Below are positions 24,169 through 37,563 of a DNA stretch of 64,000 nt, piece by piece. The notes under the pieces were generated by a model that saw only the letters and a list, made by a program, of their open reading frames with translations, was not told where the DNA came from and did not search any database. Numbering within the stretch: position 1 is the first letter of the stretch; each line of letters begins with the position of its first letter. The stretch covers positions 23,740,354 to 23,804,353 of the forward strand of contig NC_045132.1 in the NCBI RefSeq assembly GCF_007655135.1. Direction: 5' to 3'. The translations under genes and the position numbers were made by a program. The DNA comes from Punica granatum. Lineage: Eukaryota; Streptophyta; Magnoliopsida; Myrtales; Lythraceae.

Positions 24169-25664
24169 TCAAGCTTCGAGCTTTGGATCTTGTATTATGG
24201 TGGTCACTGCATATCCTGCAAAAGAGAACACTATATAACTTTAAAACTGATATTGCAGCTTCAAGAATTCGAATATAATCTTAAGATCAAAACTGCACAT
24301 ACAAAATAATAATCTATATTTTCTCTTTTCTTCTCTTTTTTTTAATGATAAAGGTATTTATATGTACCTGTAATGTTGGTGGGACGGACAGTTCCTGAAA
24401 AATTATTATCGGAAACGTTCCTGTGGAATGATCATCGAGACATTTCATATGTTAAGGAATTATGAAGAACTTTTCAGCAGAATAGTTTATCTCTCTATTA
24501 TTGAAATGGAAATATAATAAACAGGTTCATTCAGCTAATTATGAAGAGGGACTTACAGAACTTGCAGAGTGCCCACACGAACAAGATCGATGACCTTTAT
24601 CGGGATGGTACCGCTTAACTTGTTGCTGTGCAGTCTCCTGAAACCCATCCATAAGGCGAACTTGTCTCAGAAGTGAACCATGAATTAATTGCTCTTAACT
24701 GAACCGAAGCATAAGGTAATAATGCAAATTAATGACTTCGTATGGTTTATAAAAGCTTCCACCCAAACTTTTCCTCGTGCAAGCGGACCAAGGAATTATT
24801 CGGTCGACATCGAGATTCGTAAATTAATTAACTACATTAATTGTAAGAGGGAACCGGATACATACATAAACTTCAAGGACTTCAAATTGCCAAGGGATGT
24901 AGGAATGGACCCAGTGAGATGATTCCGGTAGAGGTCCAGGCTCACAAGCTTTGTCAACCTCCCAATCTCCTTTGGAATGGATCCACTGATCTTGTTCCCA
25001 TACACTTCCCTGCAAGTATAAGTAATTCAACATTGAATTTGGTCTCTAGCGGATAAATAAAATGGAAATTACTACTATATATTTTAATCTCATATTTTCC
25101 CCAAAATTAATTATTGGGATTTAATAAATAAATAAAAATGTCGATTGATAATTATAACTCACAGGTACTGCAGGTTAGTGAGGAGGCCCAGCTCAGGGAC
25201 AAGAGGCCCTGAAATGCCTGCATCCCCAAGGTCCCTTCCATCAACAACAAAATCCAAATTTCAGATCTCCAAGAAATCAATATTATCTGCCATGAAACAT
25301 CCATATTGAGATCACAGTATTTACTCACACTCTGGTGACGCGGTTCTCGGAATTACACGTAATGTGATACCATGTGCACGGGTTAGCCAGCGTCGGGTCC
25401 CAGCTCTGGAGGACCTGGCTCGGGTCCGTCAACTTGGTTTTCCATCCGTACAGGACATCGGCTGCGTGCATCCAAAGTCAAAAAGAGAGAATACAAGTGA
25501 AACTAAACATCGCACAAGGAAAAGGTTTGCCGTGTTATGCCTCCTACGATGTAATTACATCGTGGTCGAATAATGAGATCGGCTTACCTACCTTCAAAGT
25601 TACAATTTGCAGGAACAATGGAGGCGAATAAGATGAGAGGGATGAGGATTGTCTTAGAGGCCAT
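24169..25664 (-). CDS. Secreted leucine-rich-repeat protein, seven exons, 200 residues
   Basis: Exons on the minus strand: 25664-25592, 25461-25329, 25234-25163, 25009-24866, 24637-24557, 24420-24368, 24215-24169. Every join keeps frame and the first four exons have nearly the same phases and lengths as in the LRR gene at 14284. Residues 1-19 form a signal peptide ([13 protein letters not shown]). [31 protein letters not shown] and NRVTRVDLG follow, then LRRs: [42 protein letters not shown]. The end differs from the first gene: [18 protein letters not shown] and a short tail ending QDPKLEA replace the Cys-containing cap, and exon 5 has three extra codons. It is likely extracellular and lacks any membrane span. 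Its closest relative here is the broken copy at 20629-22142. Confidence 0.9.
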
Positions 25665-25747
25665 GAAGGAGCAGTACATAGAAGATCGATGTAGCTAATA
25701 TTTTCGTTAAGCCTAATTGCATTTTGAGCTGAGCTTCGGTTCTTCCA

Positions 25748-25757
25748 TTTATATAAA
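25748..25757 (-). promoter_or_regulatory. TATA box of the LRR gene at 25664
   Basis: TTTATATAAA on the minus strand, about 85 bases before the ATG. The broken copy has GTAATATAAA at the same place (near 22200), so its promoter has drifted too. Confidence 0.55.
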
Positions 25758-25811
25758 CTTGAAATTTCAAAGTATTAAATTATCGGGGAAAAAAAAGTTT
25801 AAAGAATTGTA

Positions 25812-26155
25812 ACTAGCCCATTTGATTTTATAATTATTTTTTAACTCTACTCCACTCAACTTCACTTAACTTCAATTCAACAACACAATTATTACTTTTT
25901 CTCTTTTTCATCAATTTTTTAACCATTTAATTCAATTTTTAATACTAAATTCTTTAAATTATTCATTACTTTTTTTACAATTCAACAACACAATCATTGT
26001 TTTCTCTCAATTGTTCATTACTTTTTTCACAATTCAACAACACAATAATTACTTTTTTTCAACTATTCATTATTTTTTCTCAAAAATTTAACAACACAAT
26101 CATTACAAACCAATTAAAACAAAAATTATACCCTACTCAATTCTAAAAATCAAAG
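25812..26155. mobile_element. AT-rich MITE-like element, family 2
   Basis: Runs from about CCCATTTGATTTTATAATTA to TTCTAAAAATCAAA and contains several TTCAACAACACAATCATT units and TTCATTACTTTTTT. The ends are loosely inverted. It sits in copy B only; copy A is uninterrupted near 22225. Borders are approximate. Confidence 0.6.
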
Positions 26156-26769
26156 AAGAAATTAAAAGAAAAAAGAAAAGTCGATGCTCTGACTTTGAAG
26201 AGTAGAAGCTTCGTTTTTTTCTTTTTTGGAGTCATTCATTCCACAAGCTCGCGGGCATGTTAGTTGGATACTCGTGGCCGTGGAATAACTTCTACATATT
26301 TCGAGCGAGCAGCATCAGTATTCACTTTGTTACTGAGACGAGAGAGCCATTTTCCACGAGCAGGAAGTCCGTCTAGAACTGAACCAATGTCGTAGCATAT
26401 TAGAGATCGTCGAGAAGAATGCACTGAAATTTTATGCACATAGTCATTTTAGACTCGAGGATATCCGTTTCTAGAAGGTAGGTCCTTTTGAAGAAATTTC
26501 GATCATCAATCTTAATATAATGAAAGTCGAGCTCATTGCGGTCAAATCTTCGGTTAATATATAAAATGGATGATAGCCCAGAAGATCAAATCCTCAAAGC
26601 TGAAATTCCAAGTTGGATCGTGCTTTCATAATCATGATGGTCAAACCGCACATGGGTCTCAGCAAGAACTGTGACATCCTCCACCTCCATTGGATTGTCC
26701 GATTGTCCTAGAGACATTCAAAGAATTCTATGCTTTCTAGTATTATGCTGCAAAAATGGATTCCTGACT

Positions 26770-27090
26770 CAGACTTTTTATTTGATTTTAGAGTAATTTT
26801 TTTATTCTATTCTATTCCACTTATCTTCAATTCAATAATATAATCATTATAGTTTTATTTTTTTTCAATTTTTTTTTATTTTAACTACCATTCAATTCAA
26901 TTTTAACACTAAATTTTCTCAACCATTCATTACTTTTTACACGATTTAATAACACAATTACTATTTTCACACAACTATTCATTATATTTTCTCATTTTTT
27001 TTCATAATTCAATACAATTATTACTTATTTATTTTTTCCCTCCGCCTTATTATTACAACCCAATTATATATATATATATACATAGTTGAA
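26770..27090. mobile_element. AT-rich MITE-like element, family 2
   Basis: Same internal motifs (TTCAATTCAATAATATAATC, CCATTCAATTCAATTTTAAC, ACTATTCATTA) as the element at 25812, near a TA microsatellite. Copy A lacks it near 22875. Borders are approximate. Confidence 0.58.
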
Positions 27091-27386
27091 ATGAAGTCCA
27101 AACAAGACCGTAGTTTGCATGCTTTCTTATCATCTTACCGTTTCACCGAACCAAAAAAATGCCAAATATGCCTTAGACATTCTAACTCCGGGGTAGGCTG
27201 GCAGCCAGGTAGAAATGCCAAATCGAGCATGATCTTAGACTGATGTTACATTGACTGCTCAAATTATACAATTAGCGTGTGAAAAATCTGCCTAAAATAA
27301 AGGGGGGCAAAAAGAATATGTACAGACAAAACAAAGAGGGACCGGACCACCGTCCCTATCATCTGTCCATGAGCTCGAGTTCACAA

Positions 27387-30300
27387 TCACCCATCGGGAG
27401 CTGCAGTAGCCTTGACAAACCTACCTTTAACCCGCTTCCTCGTGTCCGCTCTGGCCTTCCTAGATTCATACCTTATATGCTTGTCATACCTGCAGATAAA
27501 CAGAGGAGAAAGCTCACGAGACGATAAAGAGGAGCAGGAAAATGGGAGGAAGCCGCCGTTAGCAACTGGAGGTACCTTCTGGTTTTCTTCTTCTCCTTGT
27601 AGCGGAGCATGGCACTATCTCTGTGCTGGGCCAATAGGTCCACATTGGCCCTCCTCGCCGCTGTTGTTCTCCCGCTGTCGCTCCTCACGAGAACAGGCTG
27701 ATCAGCAAACTGGTTATTATCTGTAGAAACGGTGAAGCCTTTGGGCTTAACAGGGATGGCATTGGGGGATGTCCTTGGGATGGGCAAGTTGTTGCTCTCG
27801 GAAGTTGCCGGTCCTTGACTAGCTGCGGGGTGCTTGTTCTGCTGCTTTGGATGCGAAAACAAACATATCATACAATGCCGGCAGTTTGCATGTACATGAG
27901 ATAGAAAATGCAAATCAAGCAACCAATGACACCAGAGGTGAAAATCAAGCGTTAATGAAACCCAACAACTGGATCAAGCAAATCTAGAGAGGATCCATGG
28001 AGATGGAAATCGCCGTTAAAGTATGAGAAGAAGATTACGAAAACTGAATTTCCCAAATTTCAGCGAGGAAAGCAAACATGCTACCTCCCTCCCATGTAGA
28101 AGGTTGCTGTAAGCATGACATAAGTACGATGCCTAATGTTCATAAATACTGAAAGGACGACTGACACACCCCATGCATGCTAAGTGGACCTCATCCTTGA
28201 GAGAAAATCAATAGAGCAACATGAATTGGAAGGCCAAGCTGTAAATGCATGTGTGAGTCCTGCACTTCTTAAATACAAATACTTCATTTTCCATCATTAC
28301 TACACTAGATTGAAAAAGCGCATCGCCCTTCAACTGCTCATGGACAACCTTCAGCTACCGTCCTAGGTCACATGGATTTAAAATAACCAATTGTACAATC
28401 TACTGTATAAAATCCTTTGCGTCACACTGATTGCCGGGGTAGGATTATATTACTCATCTATTTTTGGTGTTTGAGGTGAACATAGTTCTGATTTACAATC
28501 TTCTTTGCCCATGGGTAACTAATTCCAGGGCATCCTGGACACAGTGCCACTGGTATCTTTTCCAAGATCGGTAAAAACTACACGAAAACTCAAGTAGCTA
28601 AGAAGTTTCAGATAGTTTATGCAAACATTAATTCTATCTTAGCTAAAGCTCCAGCAACAGTAACTACAATCATTATCAACCACCGTGGAAGATGCAACGT
28701 TGCATTTTCCGGATGTGTGGAACCAATACAAGAAGAAAAACACCACTAAGGAATTTTAAGACCATTGCTACTTATCATCATCTTGCTGCCTTAACTCAAA
28801 AGCCGTGCTGTTCAGCCTGAATCAAACGCAGCATGAGCTTGAAAGCGAAGTAACGCTAATAGGCAGCACTAAAGCCCACTAAGTAGAGCTGATATTGTGT
28901 AAGAAGATGGTCTGAAGGCTATACAGCATGCAACATAAACTAATAGAACAGAAAGAGCACGCCCAAGTAAATAACAATGTCAGTAGCATCAGGGCATAGG
29001 AACTCTTACGATGAAGGATGTCACATCCTCGTGAGCCAAGGAGCAGTTAAATTGGTACATATCTTCCAGAACTTTTGTGCTCGTAAACGATGACTCTTTC
29101 AAGAGTTCGCCATAACTCTTGATGGTAAAGCCTGTATCATTTGTAACATATCCGACTTCTAACAGACCAGGTTCTTCATGATCCCTCAGCTGTCCCAAAT
29201 TAAAATCCCATATCTGCAAATGCAAATAACATGTCAGATGAAAGAGATAATTGCACTGAGATAGTAAAGGATTACACATAAGCCATAGGCCCACTTGAAA
29301 ATAACTAAATGGCTCCCAGGCCTTAAATTTAACAAAGAAATGAAGAGACCATCAAAATTGTAACATCGAGTTCTAGGCGCTCCTGTACAAAACAAAAGGG
29401 AGCCCATCATTGAAAATGCTAATGAGGTAATACCTCAGTAAATCTATAGTCAAACAGAAAATAAGGCAACAATAAGTTATGAATAGCTAGGGTTTCAAAA
29501 TCTCTCTGAAGCTTAGATAAAATAATATATCCTAGATCTCCCTCGAATTTGAAATGTCTAAGACTCTAAACCCTTCAATAATAAAAAGGATAATGCGAAT
29601 AAGAAAATTCATAAGCATTTTGTGGAGCGTTAAAGACATCTTTTTGTGGATCTTTTTTAATCACCCAAAAGAACAGAGAGAAGCGAGATAATTTTTTTCA
29701 AATTTGAATCAGCTGTTAGCATCGACATCCTATTTGGTCATGCTAGGCTCATTGACATGATATCTTGGGCTTCAACTAAAGGGTCCAACCTCCCTGCCAA
29801 AAGCTTAAAAATATTACCCCCCCCCCCCCCCCCCTAAATCGAGCAGGCATCGGCCTAATTGGACATCACACAAAGGTACCTAATCACTGAGCCAAGACCA
29901 CTGCAGAAAATGTCCATGGGAAAGAAAGGAAAAGAACAAACCTGAGCAGTCCTACTGGGATTACTCTCCCATTGGGTGTTTCCCTCAGTACTCTCCTTCA
30001 AATCCATTGGCCCCGGCAACATCAGTAATGACGTGAATATCCCCTGTTGTTGCAACATCTGTGAAGGAACAGTACCCACAGCGGTGTTGCTCGCACCATC
30101 ACCAAATACGCCAGCGCCACTCCCATCAATATTCCCTTCCCAAGCATTTATATTGGGCGTCCCTGGGACCATATTTTCTCCGCCACCGCCTTCGCCATTA
30201 TCATTGCCACCGCCAGCACCACTAACTACGTCCTGCTTAAGCAGCTCCAGCAACTGCTCATGAATGACCCGCTTAGACCTCCCAGTGCCGGGGTCCTGCC

Positions 30301-30802
30301 TCTTCGAGGCATTCAAAATCTCTCCACAGCTCATATTGGAGAAAATCAACGGGTTGTTAGTCGGTACGATCGAGTCCTGAAACCCATAGACCACGTTCGG
30401 CATCAAGGGGTTCATCTGGCCAGTCGGACTGGGCTTCTTCTTTTCCAAATCCAGGCCCCAGAGAGCTGCCAGCTCAGGCGCGGAAGGGCAGCCTGAGAAT
30501 CCCTCCACTGGCGTGCGATCATGTGAGGCAGACACAGGGCAGCTGCCATGGGCATCCCAATCACACTCGTGACAAAGCACCAAGTTGTCCGTCGAGCAGC
30601 GGACAGAGACCGGTTCCGCACTGCAGTTGTCGCAGATCTGTGACCGCGTGTGCTTGCGAGATAGCAAGTTTGCGGAGTGGACATGCTGGTCACAGAAAAG
30701 ACAGAGCTTTGCGGAGTCAGCCCGGCAGTAGAGAACAGCAGCTCGCTCACTGCAGAAGTCGCAGGGCGCGCTCACCCCGGTTCTTGATTTGGGATTCACC
30801 AT
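27387..30802 (-). CDS. CONSTANS-like B-box/CCT transcription factor, group III (COL14/COL15-like)
   Basis: Exons on the minus strand: 30802-29942, 29213-29010, 27841-27576, 27489-27387; 477 residues. Such nuclear proteins bind DNA with the CCT domain and recruit partners through B-boxes in light and flowering control. The first B-box is [20 protein letters not shown] with [18 protein letters not shown] (residues about 14-56). The second is diverged ([25 protein letters not shown]), which marks group III. The middle has [20 protein letters not shown], a Gly/Asn-rich stretch and [11 protein letters not shown]. The CCT domain is split by the last intron: [13 protein letters not shown] / [24 protein letters not shown]. 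The exon 3 acceptor is a tandem CAGCAG, so one Gln may be included or skipped. Intron 3 is 1168 bases and carries the end of the segmental duplication, with the last two exons inside copy B. Confidence 0.94.
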
Positions 30803-33800
30803 CTATACGAACTCAGAAGAGAATCTCTCGAAGGGCTAAGCTAAAGTTCCCGTCTTGTCAAGCAAGAACGAGCGAAGGAAGATGATGCCCCGTAAAGAGG
30901 AGAGGAATGGAGAAGGGGAGAAGTATGTGTGAAGGGAGTGGCCGAGTGATGGAGGGGACGTCTTTTCAGCAAATTTTCTATTGTTTCCCTCCGTTTTTGT
31001 AGTAACAAAAACATGTGAAAGTGCTGGGGGAGAGTTGCTGTCGTTAGCTGCCCACACCCCCACAGTTGATGATGAGGGATTAAAGGGTAATTTTAGTTTC
31101 TGAGGTAAAGTGGAGCCCACCAGGGAAAATATCTTTTCCACCTTTTCGCTGAGCTGGCATGTCAACTCAAGGAGTCTTCTTCCCAGGCCAACATCTTGTT
31201 ACGGTATACAAGGAGAAGGCTTTGCGGAGAGGACCAAGTTTCTTGTTGTGCACACAATCTTAACTATTAATCGAGACGTGAATTTGCAACAAGAACCAGT
31301 AATACTAATAGCATTTCTTCGGGTCAATATTTTACGGGGAGGAGAAGGCGAGAGGGTTTGAATTTTTGGACAGGGTCCTCAGTTCTGTCCGCACCGCATC
31401 ACCGGCTTTCGAATGGTCAGCCAAAGAGGCCGGAGGGATCACAATGATAGTGGATATGGATGACCAAAAGAGTTGCACCAAAATTATTAATCACATTGAA
31501 AGTCATCGTCTCTCTCTCTCTCTCGGAAAGGGAAAGAAAGAGAAGGGACAGCTCCCAAGTCGCTCATCAGGACGATTGAAGTTAGGAGATATATCACCAG
31601 GTCCGGATTCTCGTGTTGGATTTGGTTTGGATTTACCTGACCGACAATTAGCTCTGTAAGAGAGGTCGTATGTATATTTATGTGTGTGTGTAACTGTCTA
31701 TATTATAAAAACGAGGAGAGCTGATCTGAGCTGAGAGGGAAAAAAGTAAGGGGAGAGGGATGTCAGGCGCACATGATGTCCGAGGAGTGGACGGCCACGA
31801 CAACCCTTTCTGTCACTTTTATTGCCACATTTAGTAGGAGCTAGTGGACTCATCAGTCACCAAGTTGCCTTCGCCCATACCCCCAAAAAGGAAAGGGGGT
31901 AGAATAAATAATTCTCGATTTGCATTATCTTCTGGGTTGTTTAGCTATCTCAGTCCCCACCCGGTGAATAATATATTCCACTAATTTTTTTTCTGACCTC
32001 CCTTTTTGCCGATTAAGCGTTGAAGAAGAAGATTCTTCAAAGATTTTGCAGCACAAAGACTAAACTCGGGTCAATTGATGAAGATTATACTGGAAGGCAA
32101 GTAGATGGAGTATTCCCATCCATGAAGCATGGTGATAGTAGACGGAATCAATGTGACCAACTTTTGACATAATTTAGATCAAAAGAGAAAAAATTCTGCC
32201 ATGATGCGTTGCCCAAAAAATCCGTATTGAGATGAACTAGGGATGATGATGGAAAGGCAATTTATGAAATTTACGACATATAAGAACTTATATAGTGTCT
32301 CAATGACAGAAAAGGCTCCACAATTCAGAAAAACCTTATGAGGCTGAAATATTGATCCGAAATGGGATTAGTTAGTTTGTATAAAATATTCGTCAAGTGA
32401 ATTTTGAATATAAGCAGTTTGCACCCTATTGCAATCAATTATAACGATGATTGCGACGGAAGTAAAAAATCCTTGGATAATCATCATAATGGTGGGGCCC
32501 ACCATTATGAAAAATCACGTGTTGGACATCGAGAGTTGATCTAATTCTAACTTTTTAAGCATTATTACGGGAGAAGAATTGCGGCTCTCAAGAGTCAGGA
32601 CGCAAAAAGAGGATTGCCGTCATGCATGACATCACCCAGACCAGGGATTTCGGCTCTTGCCCACCGCCCTCGGCCTTCCTTTCTTTTACTTTCCTCCGGC
32701 CCTAACTGCCACGACCATCACATTCACCGTCCTATCCTATCCTAGGCTAAGAGTTCCTTTTCTCTACATTTTGCACCCCGAGGTTTTAACTCCTAATCCT
32801 CACCTCTTTGTACACTGAATGTTGCATAATATTAATGTATACCAGGTTAGGTTGATAAACATTTGACACCACTACGCCCCAACACCTTCATGTCATCCGA
32901 GATTACGTAAATGCCATATCACTTAAGCGTGTTAAATCACCTTAGGATATACAAAAAGTTCCCAAGTGAGCAGAGAGCCATAGACAGAACTCTGGGATAC
33001 CATTCAAACTTTGGGATACCGAGTGACACAGAGACAAAGCCATGGGGTGAACAAAGGGGAAAAAAAAAAAACCTAATGTGGATAAGATCGATTCTTGACT
33101 TCTTTTGGATGGAGACAATCAAACAAGTTTATAGAAAGCTTCCAGAATTCCATTGCTATCGATGCTTCCAAGACCAAGGGATAGAATATGTCCAGATATT
33201 AGTGCAATTCTATTTTTGGCCAGTAGTCCAGTGTGTTTAGAACTACGGCGGAAGAAGCTTATACGCTTTAGCTTGATGATACTCTTGACTAATGGCCAGA
33301 GCATATTATTTGCACGCAAGTTTTACTTCTGTATTAATCACTGCACATGAACTTGGAATTTAGCTTGTTGGATGTTAAATCAACACAGATATTTTCAGGT
33401 TTAATCTCTTTATGTTATAGAAATATAAACTTCTGTTCACCTAAGTTTGAATGTTAAACAATTTGACATGCGATCTCATGCGGTGCAAGTAATTTCTATT
33501 TCAGCTCATTATGCTATCCTGATAAATTTATCAAGACAGAAAGTGAAAGTAGGATAGCAGTCCAACTCAGGGATCATGTAGCTAACCTTATCCAACTATT
33601 AGTTGATTCACACACATAAGGAGCACCCACATCCAATTATTAGATGGTTGATTTGACTCCTTTAGGTAGTTCAGACATCAGTTCACGAGCTACATCACCT
33701 AGAAGACACCTGGTACCTCATGCAGATTCACCCATCACAGAGTGTCACCCCCCCTCCCCCATGGATTTTGCAATCTCTGCATTATGGAAAGTTACGAGGA

Positions 33801-36041
33801 ACTTTTCCCTCATCTCTTGAACTCTAACCCAATTGGCCATTAGGTACATAATCTATAATAGTGGTGGCCCTACCAGAAAAAAGGAAAAGACAGTCAAGGG
33901 AAGGACTATTATACATGTATACATGTGAATGTCATAGCCATACCATCACCTTTTTTTGGTAATTTTTGCAAGACGACTATCAATTTGTGCTCAAATGCAC
34001 CATATCCATAAATAATTCCTCTCTCTCTGCATGATGGATTACTGATTAGAAGGTTAATCATTATCTTGGTATTGGTATACTAACTGAATTCTACTTATTT
34101 GAGAAAGGCGCACCTTATGCAGGAAATGGCCACTGGCCCACTACTCTCACATAAGGCACTTTATACTAGATTAGACTGTGAGGCTCAAATTTGAAATAGG
34201 AACTGACCTGGAAAAAGCCACCTGACCAACACCAACTCAGATTACCATCTTGCATTACCATCTTCTATGGATGCTCCCCTTGCATCCTACTTGCTTGGTG
34301 GTATTGTACTCTGTGCAAGCAATTAATAATTGCGAATCACATAATAGAAGACGCATCAACTATTTGTTCTATCCAATTGAATGAAACAATCTGTAATTCA
34401 ACTATATGATTTCAGGTGCATGATATAGACAGAACTCTATATGGTTTGACAATATTCGAATAAATGAAATTAACTGTGGTCACTGTCATAGCTTCAACAC
34501 ACCGCACAAGTATGAGATCCAACACGGTAGAGGAGAAGTGGATACTTCAGTTAGATGTCTTGAACTTGGAATTCACACTGACAAGGAAATAACGTATAGG
34601 AATTGAATTCTCACTGGGGAATTATTAATAAAACAATCCTAAGATTCACTTCCTATGAATTACTAGAAAAACTTTTACCAAGAACTATGTTTTGTATTCA
34701 AACTTCAACTGAAATCAACTATGCTCACATAAGTTGCAGCAAAGACTTGCTTCACCCAAGATAGTCATGTTAATCCTGGTAATGACGTCATAGGCACTAG
34801 AAATTATAACTCGAGACTGACATCATTTTACAAATTTGGACTCTGATATTTTCGTCCACGCACCATCATGGTCAAATATAAGTGGGAATAGAAGATCAAT
34901 CGGACTACTAAGATACATTAGGATCGGTAATGGAAAGAGTCACGGCAACAGAGGAAAAAACAATGAGATAAGCCAACCAGGTGCTCTGCATTGTTGTGAC
35001 ACATAATTAATAAAGCAAGAAAAATTGCGTATAATAGCAGAAATTTTTGATAGCAGAAATTTTTGGTTTACCAGTAAGCACTATCACAATATTCTGAACA
35101 CAAGACCGACGACAGCATCCAAGCCAGTTGCCTCTTCCTCTCTAAGCAAGTTTATTAGATAATTAGTCTAACTAATCTATTACTTTAAAAGAAAGGGGGA
35201 ACTTCTAATAATGTAGCTTTATACAAAAGCATCTCGACGATTTATTTCAGCAAAACAAGGTCTGGACATTTCGGAAGTACTCGACTGCAGTTATTGCAGT
35301 AGAGATAGCATCGCTAACACAATTTTACAAAGATCATATTCCAATTTTTCTTTTGCCAGGCCCATAGCTAAGAACCTCATGGGTGAAGACAATACAGAAA
35401 ACCTCCTGGGACCAGCCTCCATATGACTGCAAGCGAACCTCAGATTTTACTTGAGAAACAAACTAAAACAATGAATAGGTAATTTCTGGAAATCTATAAT
35501 CAATGGACAAGCTACAATCCTCGTCAACTCCCACTAGTGCAAGATTTTCTTTCCAACCAATACTAACTTATGCCTCTAGACAGGATCACTTAGCAGCATG
35601 AATTATTCAGCTCCTTTACTGTAAAAGCCATCGAGTTTCGTGTACCCTTTACTCTTTTCCAGATCCCGCTTATCCTCCTAATTCTCGAAGTTACAGAAGA
35701 GATAATCATCATAATCCAAAAACAGAGCTCAATTCTCTAACCAGATCACACGTACGCACTGCAATCAAGTATCGACTGCAACAGGCCAACTGGCCAAGCA
35801 TTCAGTGAACCCTGAAAAGTATGCCAACGACAGTCGATCTTCAACAGAAATGCACCTTCTACTCGGCAACATTCGTAATCCACCACCATCTAACTCAATG
35901 CAGAGGTCATCAAGAGAGATGTGTCGATCAACTCATACACGCATATAAGATACAACACACAGAACACATCACACACGATCTTATTCAGAAACAACTAACG
36001 AGAAACTAGAAATTACTTTAAAAGATGATGATTGCCGTTAC
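30803..36041. other. Long intergenic region upstream of the COL gene
   Basis: About 5.2 kb. The first few hundred bases must hold the COL promoter and 5' UTR. A CT tract lies at 31510-31522. I find no convincing ORF in the rest. A minus-strand acceptor near 35430 followed by 30 open codons (SYGGWSQEVFC onward) could belong to the possible gene starting at 36188. Confidence 0.45.
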
Positions 36042-36188
36042 CTCGCTGAAAATGCAGCCGCTAGGAGCGGCATTACGGTGGAGTAGTCGCCTGTTCAGCG
36101 GAAATCCACTTCCAAACACGTCCGGGGGCGATTGAGAGAACCGATACAGCTCCGGCGACAGATCTCCCTCCGATAAACGGCAGCTCAT
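36042..36188 (-). CDS. Possible first coding exon of an unrecognised gene
   Basis: An ATG at 36188 opens 49 codons (MSCRLSEGDLSPELYRFSQS, then PPDVFGSGFPLNRRLLHRN, ending GCIFSE) up to a GTAACG donor. Base composition is coding-like and richer in GC than its surroundings. A candidate second exon starts at a TTGCAG acceptor near 35429 and runs 30 codons to a stop, in matching phase; that would make a protein of about 79 residues. An upstream ATG at 36201 in another frame gives a 42-codon ORF over the same DNA. I do not recognise the family; it could also be a 5' exon of a noncoding transcript. Confidence 0.35.
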
Positions 36189-36201
36189 CCTCGCTCGTCA
36201 T

Positions 36202-37496
36202 CCTGCAACAATCCTCTCTCATTATTGCGAGCAAGTCGGACGATCAACGGAGATAGTAGAAATGACGATGACCGATTTCCAGATCAGTGAAAAGCATCCA
36301 CAGAGCGCCAAAAAGGTTTTCCGCCGAGCGCCTTTATATAGTCTGTTGGGCCGGCTAGAGCGGGTCCTATGGGCCTTTGGGCTAGGCATTTGATCCACCA
36401 GATATGGGCTTGTTTAGCACTCGGCCCAGTTATCATTTCGATCAATTGACGCATATAAAAGATAGGGTTATGTTCCCATACTTTATTTTTCTGAGTTAAT
36501 AGAAAAGTGCTTAGCTGAAATTGCTATTAGATTGCATAAACTAGGCATACCACATAGGAAAATATGAGATTACGAAAATTATCAGAGTTCGGTTAGATCT
36601 TATTAGTTTTAACCGATTTACAGAAGCATTGATGTGGTAGTCTGAGAGCATGTCAGACCCAATCGAAGTATGGATGAACCTCTTATTCTTATTGTTTTTT
36701 TTTTTTAGTGATATGAGTATGGTTTTCTTATTCTTATTATTAGTAAGGGCCTCTTGTGTTGAGTATATTTCCAAAGTGGGGGGGTTGATGGGTCAATATC
36801 AAAGAGAGGACAAGTCCCAATATCTTCCATTTTGCCAACCCAATATGCAGAGATCATCTTGTCATGTTTCCGTTCCTCTTGTGTTATCAGAGAGAGATCA
36901 TCAGTTGGCCCCAACCCCAAGCCAAGCCAACCCAATTGGACTGTTTTATGCTTATTCTATGCCCCCAAATACAATATTAATTGTTTACCCGGCCACATTG
37001 GAAAAACACCCAAGAAGCAAAATCTTCCTTATAGACCGAGTAGTAAGTTTCTACTGGTTCCCGAGCGTACATTATTGAGCATCATGCAAAGAAAGATAAC
37101 TAAACATGCCGTAAATCCCCGAGCATGGTGCCGCCCTCCTACGGGCATCAGGCAACCCATATACGGAAAAACAAATCGCTTCCCTGAAGGCATGCCTCGC
37201 CTCGACTCTCCGAACAAAATAATGAATAAAAGCCTGCGGTCATCGATCAAGAACCTTGAAAATGCCAGTTACGTTCTCCTGGGGGGAAGAAATAGGGACC
37301 GAGGAGTGAACCGATATGGGAACATTGACTGGTTCCTGGACCTCGAGGGAGGACATATTATTTGGACCCGTGAAACGTCGAATGTATTTTGAATTCAAAG
37401 ATTGTGGAATACAAATAATCATTATAACAGAGAAATATTTTTTGTTGTACTTCATTCGTGGAAGCCATCATTAGCATTTCCCTTCATTTTCGGGGA

Positions 37497-37563
<67 letters not shown>

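Larger units (their letters stand above)
23477..28107. repeat. Segmental duplication, copy B
   Basis: Direct, adjacent partner of copy A. It contains the intact LRR gene and ends inside intron 3 of the COL gene, so it includes COL exons 3 and 4. It carries two AT-rich family 2 elements (about 25812-26155 and 26770-27090) not present in A. Confidence 0.85.

Noticed and set aside
18190..28107. CRISPR array, prophage or operon structure
   Set aside because: The DNA is eukaryotic with introns; repeats here are MITEs, LTRs and a segmental duplication.
29976..30885. Plus-strand ORFs over the COL first exon
   Set aside because: Antisense shadows; the minus frame has full B-boxes.
36832..37392. 186-codon plus-strand ORF
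   Set aside because: No recognisable motif, no coding-like composition and other ORFs overlap in several frames.
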